Positions 57,804 to 64,000 of a stretch of 64,000 bases of DNA are shown here, in pieces. The notes beneath the pieces were generated by a model, which did no database searches, had not been told where the DNA came from, and saw nothing but the letters and a program-made list of their open reading frames with translations. The translations under genes were made by a program, and so were the position numbers. Numbering within the stretch: the first letter of the stretch is position 1; each line of letters begins with the position of its first letter. The stretch is from Eretmocerus hayati (taxonomy: Eukaryota; Arthropoda; Insecta; Hymenoptera; Aphelinidae): assembly GCA_029851415.1 (NCBI GenBank), contig CM056742.1, forward strand, positions 87,224,748 through 87,288,747, in the 5' to 3' direction.

Positions 57804-58330
57804 TCAGGGAACACAGTGTGAGCAATAATCACGAGTTAAGTCACGCAGATGCAAAGAGTTCTGGACCCCGGCGATAACTAGATTCCGATACGATTGCCAT
57901 GAATTCTGCAGGTCAACAAAAAATTTTGCATTCCCTTTAGGGCGACGAAAGACCGATGCCCTAAGCATATCCTGATCATCGTGCGTCTTTGCATCAAGCA
58001 GAATATATTCAGTTTCATTAATACTTTTGATTTTTGACGAATCTATTACTTTATATTTTAAGCTATCGCGGACATAGGGAGCAACGCCACCTCCTTGCCA
58101 GTATTCTCGTTTGCCAGTGAGGGATAGTAGACCACGATTGTTGCAGACGAATGAGTAATAGGGAATTGCAAACAGAGCATCACCATACTTCGGTGTCAAC
58201 CAAGTTTCCGAAATAGCACACACGTCGATTTCGTGATTGCGAAGGAGTGCAGCAACCTCATTGAGGGGCTCCTTCAAAGAACTGATATTGAAAGACGCTA
58301 TACTCACTGAGGTTTTCATCAGGACATTGT
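57804..58330 (-). pseudogene. element C endonuclease domain
   Basis: APE-type endonuclease start: SVSIASFNISSLKEPLNEVA, then DVCAISETWL (catalytic Glu), GGGVAPYVRDSLKYKV and VFRRPKGN. It ends at a stop near 57804 before the GDFN-type motif, where VIAGVQN is read. Confidence 0.75.
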
Positions 58331-58370
58331 TTTCCGGGCCCAACTTGAGAAGGAAGTCATACAATTCTCT

Positions 58371-58613
58371 CCAAAAGGGCTTGGAAAGATCGTCTTCCGT
58401 ACTCGAGTCTCATTCTGGGTACTTTGAGTTCCTGCTCTTGTGCATTTCCACGCCCAGGACGCTCGGATTGGTGCCTGGTGAACATTGCAGACAGGTAACC
58501 AGGTTCCCTCATGTGCATGATCTTATACATGATAATGCCTGCAAAGTACATTCGCCGCGAATCAGTACGCAACCAATCCAAGCTGTCCCTAAACGGAGTG
58601 ATGTACTCGGAGT
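58371..58613 (-). pseudogene. family A ORF2 fragment (A6) fused to element C
   Basis: It encodes LDWLRTDSRRMYFAGIIMYK...EYGRRSFQ, about 80 residues of the family A carboxyl region, closest to A3. It ends abruptly at RRSFQ and continues into the 5' end of element C. The other side abuts the fold-back element FB2. Confidence 0.85.
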
Positions 58614-58617
58614 GAGG

Positions 58618-60324
58618 TTTTCTCGCTTGGCGTTGTCAAACAACCCTGGATGACACCCAAGGTGAAGGAAAAATACCTTAAACCATCATTTTCCATGTAC
58701 AATTCAATGCTCAATCCGAATTCAGCGTTATTTTAGACGTCAAAGTATGTTGAGAGACTCAGAATTGCGATTTCAAGCAGGTGAATCTTTTCTACTCACC
58801 ACTTTTCCTTACTTCCCCTTGCACTAACGGACCAAATCATCTCAGGAAAATACTTCAAAGCAGCATTTTCCATGTGAAATTTGATGCTGCATCCGAATCC
58901 AGCATCAGGAAGAACGTGGAATAACGTCGAGCTACCCAAAATTGCAATCTTAAGTGAGGGAATCCTCTTTACATCCTTTTTTCAACTTCCCCTTATACTA
59001 ACGGACCAAATCATCTCGGAAAAATACTTCAAAGCATCATTTTCCATGTAAAATTCAACGCTAAATCCGAATTCAGTGTCATCTTGGACGTCAAAGTATG
59101 TTGAAATGCTCAAAATTGCAATTTGAAGCAGGGAAATTCTTTTTACTCACCATTTTTCCCTACTTCCCCTTGCACTAACGGCCTAAATAATTTCGGAAAA
59201 ATACTTGAATGCATCATTTCCCATGTGGAATTTGATATCAAATCTGAATCCAGCGTTATCTTGGACATCAAAGTATGTTGAAATACTTGAAATCGCAATT
59301 CCAAGCAGGAAAATCCTTTCTACTCACCGTTTTTCCTTACATCTCCTTGCACTAACGGACCAAATCATCTCGGAAAAATACTTGAAAGCATCATGTTCAT
59401 GTAAAATTCGATGTTGAGTCCGAATCCGGCATTTGAGGAAACGTCAAAGAACGTTGAACTACTCAAAATTGCAATATTGAGATGCTCGACGTTCTTCGAT
59501 GTCCCTTCCAATTCCGCACTCGGATTCAGCATTGAATTTTACAAAAAATGATGCTTCGAAGTATTTTTCCGAGATGATTTGGTCCGTTAGATCAAGGGGA
59601 AGTAAGGTAAAGTGGTAAGTAAAAAAGATTTTCCTGCTTGGAATTGCCATTTCGAGTATTTCAACATATTTGATGTCCATGATGACGTTGAACTCGGATT
59701 TGACATCAAATTTTACATGAAAAATGATGTATTGAAGTATTTTCCCGAGATTATTTCGTCCGTTAAAGCAAGGGGAAGTAAGGAAAAATGGTAAGTAGAA
59801 AGGATTTCCCTGCTTCAAATTGCAATTTTGAGCACTTCAACATACTTCGACGTCCAACATGACGCTGAATTCGAATTGAGCATTGAATTTTACATGGAAA
59901 ATGGTGCTTTGAAGTAATTTTCCGAGATCTATTTGGTCCGTTAGTATAAGGGGAAGGTGAAAAAAGTGAGTAAAACGGATTCCCTCACTGAAAATTGCAA
60001 TTTTGGGTAGCTCGACGTTCTTCCACGTTTTCTCAAATGGTGGATTCGAATTCAGCACTGAATTTCACATGGAAAATGCTGCCTTGTATTATTCTTCCGA
60101 GATGATTCGGTCCGTTAGTGCAAGGAGAGGTAAGGAAAAGTGGTAAGTGAAAAAGATTTACCTGCTTGACATTGCAATTTTGAGTATTTCAACATACTTT
60201 GACGTTCAAGATAACGCTGAATTCGGATTCAGCATTGAATTGTACATGGAAAATGATGGTTTGAAGTATTTTTTCTCCACCTTGGGTGTCATCCAAGGTT
60301 GTTTGACAACGCCAAGCGAGAAAA
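58618..60324. mobile_element. Foldback-type element (FB2) with 176-bp repeat arms
   Basis: The terminal inverted repeat reads TTTTCTCGCTTGGCGTTGTC on the left and inverted on the right, followed inward by GGATGACACCCAAGGTG. The left half has about four direct copies of a 176-bp unit (landmark CCAAATCATCTC at 58832, 59006, 59182 and 59360). The right half has about four inverted copies (GGTCCGTTAG at 59581, 59755, 59935 and 60110). The centre is near 59470, with no spacer gene. The unit core AATCCGAATTCAGCGTTAT resembles that of FB1. Confidence 0.9.
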
Positions 60325-60469
60325 CGCAAAAGGACAATTTTTGTCTGAATTTAAAAGGAATGCCGGCCCTTCGCGGCACAGTTTAATTTCTTTTCCAGAC
60401 CTGGCGGGGTTGCAAACTTATATTTTTGTCGAATTGGAATTTGAAACTTGGAATCGTCCTCAATCGTTT
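60325..60469. other. short unique stretch
   Basis: It separates FB2 from the Penelope-like inverted copies. Nothing recognised. Confidence 0.4.
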
Positions 60470-60514
60470 GAATATTAAATGTGATTGATCTTGAACTCGA
60501 TCGTAGAGGACTAA

Positions 60515-60610
60515 GGTCTGTGTGAATGAACATACACAGTATGTTTGCAATTTCAATTATATTGCCACGTTTCATCCACATATTTTGTGGACTTCATCAG
60601 GCTGTGAATA
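60515..60610 (-). ncRNA. hammerhead ribozyme motif (minus copy)
   Basis: On the minus strand: CACAG, CTGATGA (60600-60594), stem II GTCCAC/GTGGAT with a seven-base loop, GAAA (60573-60570), a GCAAT/ATTGC hairpin and then CTGTG, which can close stem I with CACAG. One extra base sits between CTGATGA and stem II. Such ribozymes are known in Penelope-like elements. Stem III and the cleavage site are not certain. Confidence 0.7.
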
Positions 60611-60956
60611 AGACGTAACACATAAGATTTTTTTGCACATGATCACTTATCGTCACTATCACAATGTTAAAAGAACTATCCATTCACATACCTCAACTGT
60701 TACAAAAATCACATTGTTCATGATAAAGTTTGAAAACGCGTGAGCTCACGGTGATGTGAGACGCGTCTTACGTCAAGCTTTTGAATATTGATGAATGACA
60801 ATATATTCTAATGTATAGCATGGGCAGAGCGGAGACGATACCATATGATTGAAGGAAAGAAAGAGAGGGAAGCAAACAGTGGAAACTATTGAGAAGGGGG
60901 GTACAGCTGTTCTTAAATATATGTATACCTAATAAACTGTACCAGCTACTGTATGA

Positions 60957-61256
60957 TAGATTTATATACACGGTTCAAATGTGAGATATCTCCTTTCAGA
61001 TTGATGTTGTTGGTATCAGAGTTTATAAAGATCATCTCTGAAAGTATTCTTTTATGGGAGTTCGGTTCTTTGTCCAAAATCACGATGTTTTACCAATCAA
61101 ACTCGTGATCTAAGTTCTTACGGTGAAGTGACACAACTGAAGAAGGGGTTTTGAAATTGATATGTTCACCCATTCTCACTTCTAGGGCTCTTCTTGTCTC
61201 TCCTACGTAGCTAGCTGGGCAATTCTTACAGTTTATCTGAGAGAAAGGCAGTTCTT
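60957..61256 (-). pseudogene. GIY-YIG endonuclease fragment (minus copy)
   Basis: NCKNCPASYVGETRRALEVR, then H..H region SLHRKNLDHEFDW, a stop TAA at 61092-61090, and VILDKEP, HKRILSEM. It ends LNRVYKSIIQ at a stop near 60957. The CKNC and YVGET motifs are typical of Penelope-like GIY-YIG domains. Broken by the single nonsense codon. Confidence 0.8.
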
Positions 61257-61260
61257 ACAG

Positions 61261-61725
61261 ATAAACTGTAAGAACTACCCAGCTAGCTACGTAGGAGAGA
61301 CAAAAAGAGCCCTAGAAGTGAGAATAGGTGAACATATCGATTTCAAAACCCCTTCCTCAGTTGCGTCACTTCACCGTAAGAACTTAGATCACGAGTTTGG
61401 TTGGCAAAACGCCGTGATTTTGGACAAAGAACCGAACTACCATAAAAGAATACTTTCAGAGATGATCTTCATAAACTCTGATACCAACAACATCAATCTG
61501 AAAGAAGATATCTCACATACCGTGTATATAAATCTATCATACAGTAGCTGGTACAGTTCATTAGGTATACATATATTTAAGAACAGCTGTACCCCCCTTC
61601 TCAATAGTTTCCACTGTTTGCTTCCCTCTCTTTCTTCCCTTCAATCATATGGTATCGTCTCCGCTCTACCCATGCTATACATTAGAACATATTGTCATCT
61701 ATCAATATTCAAAAGCTTGACGTAA
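61261..61725 (+). pseudogene. GIY-YIG endonuclease fragment (plus copy)
   Basis: NCKNYPASYVGETKRALEVR (the second Cys of CKNC is Tyr), LHRKNLDHEFGWQNAVILDK, HKRILSEMIFINSD. It has no internal stop, but relative to the minus copy four bases are missing near 61520, so the last 65 residues are out of frame. The start codon lies in the lost 5' part. Confidence 0.8.
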
Positions 61726-61867
61726 GACGCGTCTCACATCACCGAGAGCTCACGCGTTTTCAAACTTTATCATGAACAATGTGATTTTTGTAACAGTTGA
61801 GGTATGTGAATTTGTGTTAGTAACATTAGTGATCATGTGCAAAAAAATCTCATGAGTTACGTCTTAT

Positions 61868-61960
61868 TTACAGCCTGATGAGGTCCACAAAATATGTGGA
61901 CGAAACGTAGCAATATAATTGAAATTGCAACCATACTGTGTATGTTCATTCACACAGACC
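61868..61960 (+). ncRNA. hammerhead ribozyme motif (plus copy)
   Basis: ACAG, CTGATGA (61875-61881), stem II GTCCAC/GTGGAC with loop AAAATAT, GAAA (61902-61905), GCAAT/ATTGC hairpin, then ATACTGTG closing stem I. Relative to the minus copy the outer stem II pair is G-C rather than G-U, which keeps pairing. Confidence 0.7.
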
Positions 61961-62015
61961 TTAGTCCTCTACGATCGAGTTCAAGATCAATCACATTCAG
62001 TATTATATTTTTGTC

Positions 62016-62454
62016 ATCCAGAAACGATGTAGGGGGTGCCCGTAAGTCTAAACGAAAATTGGTAAATAAGTGCCACCCTATAATATATTTATATATATAT
62101 GTGTGTGTCGGATCAGTATATCTCGGCGAATCAGCGCGCACGACCCCCGCGGATCTTTTCGCCAATTCTTGACATGAAAGGAGGCACCCAAAATAGTACT
62201 TCCCCAGAGTTTCAGCCCCCTGGAAAATTTTTTACGCCCGCTAAAATGTTTTGAAGTTTGAAAATAGTAGATTTCGCACCGAAATTATGGGGTTGTAGCT
62301 CGCTTCTGAGCAATTGATTTTCGGCCTGAGCCGCAGGCGAAGGTCGAAATAATCGCTCGGGAGCGAGGAACCTCATGGACGAGTTACGAATACTATTTTT
62401 TACAATTTTGTAAGCGCCCAAACATCGGAAAATTGCAAAAGAGGCCTCTTCTGG
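62016..62454. other. nothing recognised
   Basis: A TATATATATGTGTGTG tract near 62090 and GAGC-rich sequence near 62340. No gene. Confidence 0.4.
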
Positions 62455-63885
62455 CGTTTCTTAAAAATAACTGCCATATTGACCAGAAACATCGTAGCGA
62501 GGCGTGCGAGGTCGCATTCTCTTCGTTCTGATGTCAACTTTTAGAAAAAAAATATGCAAGACTCTCGAAACCAAATGCGTTCAGTCTACACGACGATACG
62601 TAAAGTCACTTTTTCTCGGTTGTTAAACTATTTTGAAATGGACGCTTTTCCGACGCATCTGAATCTTTTTCCATCCAACTCAAATGGTTTCTTTTTGTCT
62701 TGGGAAACACTACAATTTGCGTCTTCGCACGTCCAAATCGGAACATTTTGGCCTGAGTTATGTCCAGATGGTGAGTTATCGAAAAATGCCCAATTTGTCA
62801 AGCTCGCCAAATCCATCCCCCTCCACCAATCGACTTGAAACTTGAGAAGGATGTTCTTCCAAGTGTCCCAAACATGTGGAGAAAATTTCGCGCTGTGTTT
62901 CGGCCCTCCGTTGGTCCTATCAATTTCACAAACACCCTCATTTTTGCGGATTTTCGTGTATTTTTCGAAGCGGTTGTCGCTCTCTTCCTGCCCATGCGCA
63001 CATCTGTACTGCTCCCGGAGTATCCTCAATTGATAACTCTTGCAATTTCCTCCAAAATGACCTCTTGACGAAGTCTTTTTGATTTAACTGAACCAGAAAT
63101 CCAGCTATTTTAAGGCAGGAAGAAATCACGACTACCCAAATGGCAAGCCTCGTCCACTTCTTGTCACCCTGGAAACCTGTGAGTCTAGGTACTTTCGGGA
63201 CTCCGAGCTTTTTCCTTCCTTAGAATAGCAAGATCTCTGGTTCAATTGCATCAAAAATACTTAGTCAAGGGGTCATTTTGTTGAAAATTGCAAGGGCTAT
63301 CAATTGAAGATACTCCCGGAGCAGTACAGATGTGCGCATGCGCAAGAAGAGAGCGGCAACCGCTTCAAAAATTACGCGAAAATCCGCAAAAACGAGGGTG
63401 TTTGTAGAATTCATAGGTCCAATGGAAGGCCGAAACACAGCGCGAAATCTTTCTACGTGTTTGGGACACTTGAAAGAAAATCTTTGTCAGGTTTTGAGTC
63501 GATTGGTGGAGGGCGATAGTTTTGGCGAGCTTGACAAATTGGGCATTTTTCGATAACTCACCATCTTCTAATGGATATAACTCGGGCCAAAATCATCCGA
63601 TTCGGACGTGCAAGAACGCAAATTGTAGGGTTTCCCAAGACGAAAAAAATAATCAAGTAAGATGGAAAAAGATTCAGACCCGTTTGAAAAGCGTCCATTT
63701 CAGAATGGTCTAAAAATCGAGAAAAAGTGACTCTACGTATCGTCGTGTAGACTGAATGCATTTGGTTTCGATAGTCTTGCATATTTCCTTTCTAAAAGTT
63801 GACATCAGAACGGAGAGAATGCGATCTCGCACGCCTCGCTACAATGTTTCTGGCCAATAAGGCAATTTTCGCTTTCTCTAAAGAG
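62455..63885. mobile_element. 1.43-kb palindromic element
   Basis: The arms of about 680 bp are inverted copies (GACCAGAAACATCGTAGCGAGG mirrors CCTCGCTACAATGTTTCTGG; CAGATGTGCGCATG mirrors CATGCGCACATCTG), meeting near 63160. The arms are about 85-90 percent alike, older than the 1.67- and 2.1-kb palindromes. Mirrored frames of 60-130 codons occur on both arms and are not recognised. Confidence 0.8.
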
Positions 63886-64000
63886 AAAGCTTTGATTTCA
63901 CCCCAACAAAAATTTGATCAAATTTTTCCCTAAATCCAACATTTTCTTCAACAAAATATCGTTTATCTGAAAAGGGCTTAGACCATCCTTTTCCTTTCGC

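Larger units (their letters stand above)
54118..58380 (-). mobile_element. third CR1-like retrotransposon (element C), degenerate
   Basis: On the minus strand: endonuclease (58320-57804), linker (57303-57055), reverse transcriptase (57118-56150) and its carboxyl part (54600-54121). The reverse transcriptase is split by a 1.54-kb palindrome (54603-56142). It is diverged from family A at the protein level but has the same domain order. Its 5' end is fused to a family A fragment. The 3' end is uncertain. Confidence 0.75.
60470..62015. mobile_element. Penelope-like element, two 5'-truncated copies head to head
   Basis: A 1.55-kb palindrome centred near 61248. Each arm, read outward, encodes the GIY-YIG endonuclease of a Penelope-like retroelement and then a non-coding 3' part with a hammerhead ribozyme motif. 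The reverse transcriptase is missing from both. Inverted and truncated copies are usual for Penelope-like elements. Confidence 0.85.

Overview
The window looks like repeat-rich nuclear DNA of an animal, most likely an arthropod or other invertebrate. There are no bacterial operons. The protein-coding matter is almost all retroelement-derived: CR1/L2-like and R1-like non-LTR retrotransposons, a Penelope-like element and a broken envelope-like gene. Around it lie microsatellites, satellites and unusually large fold-back (palindromic) elements. No intact single-copy host gene could be recognised. The species cannot be named from the sequence.

Layout. 0.3-4 kb: an envelope-like (baculovirus F-type) pseudogene on the minus strand, then an unrecognised broken plus-strand frame. 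4.6-8.7 kb: a 78-bp and a 191-bp tandem repeat, hit by two small palindromic MITE-like elements and a 1.67-kb palindrome. 8.7-12 kb: possible fragments of a spliced gene, then a 0.5-kb fold-back. 12-15 kb: a Foldback-type element whose arms are arrays of a 176-bp repeat. 15-42.5 kb: a nest of two retrotransposon families. Family A is CR1/L2-like (five copies, A1-A5). Family B is R1-like (four copies, B1-B4). All sit in or against (CT)n/(GA)n microsatellite. 42.5-51.3 kb: an 8.76-kb palindrome whose outer arms are ACGATCGT-rich minisatellite, itself carrying two inserted elements. 51.3-58.6 kb: what may be the detached 5' end of B4, a repeat-poor stretch, and a third CR1-like element (C) split by a 1.54-kb palindrome that carries two tRNA-like Pol III boxes. 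58.6-60.3 kb: a second Foldback-type element with 176-bp arm repeats homologous to the first. 60.5-62 kb: a head-to-head Penelope-like element with GIY-YIG fragments and two hammerhead ribozyme motifs. 62.5-63.9 kb: a last long palindrome.

Main results. (1) In all three family A copies that keep the junction, ORF1 and ORF2 are in the same frame, separated by one TGA followed by CTA or CTG, and exactly 14 sense codons precede the endonuclease with no ATG. This looks like programmed UGA-CUR stop-codon readthrough. Family B instead overlaps its ORF1 stop and ORF2 start (ATGGCTGA). (2) Families A and B use opposite strands of the same microsatellite, which explains repeated tail-to-tail pairs. 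(3) Long fold-back elements are extraordinarily dense, and two of them share one 176-bp arm repeat.
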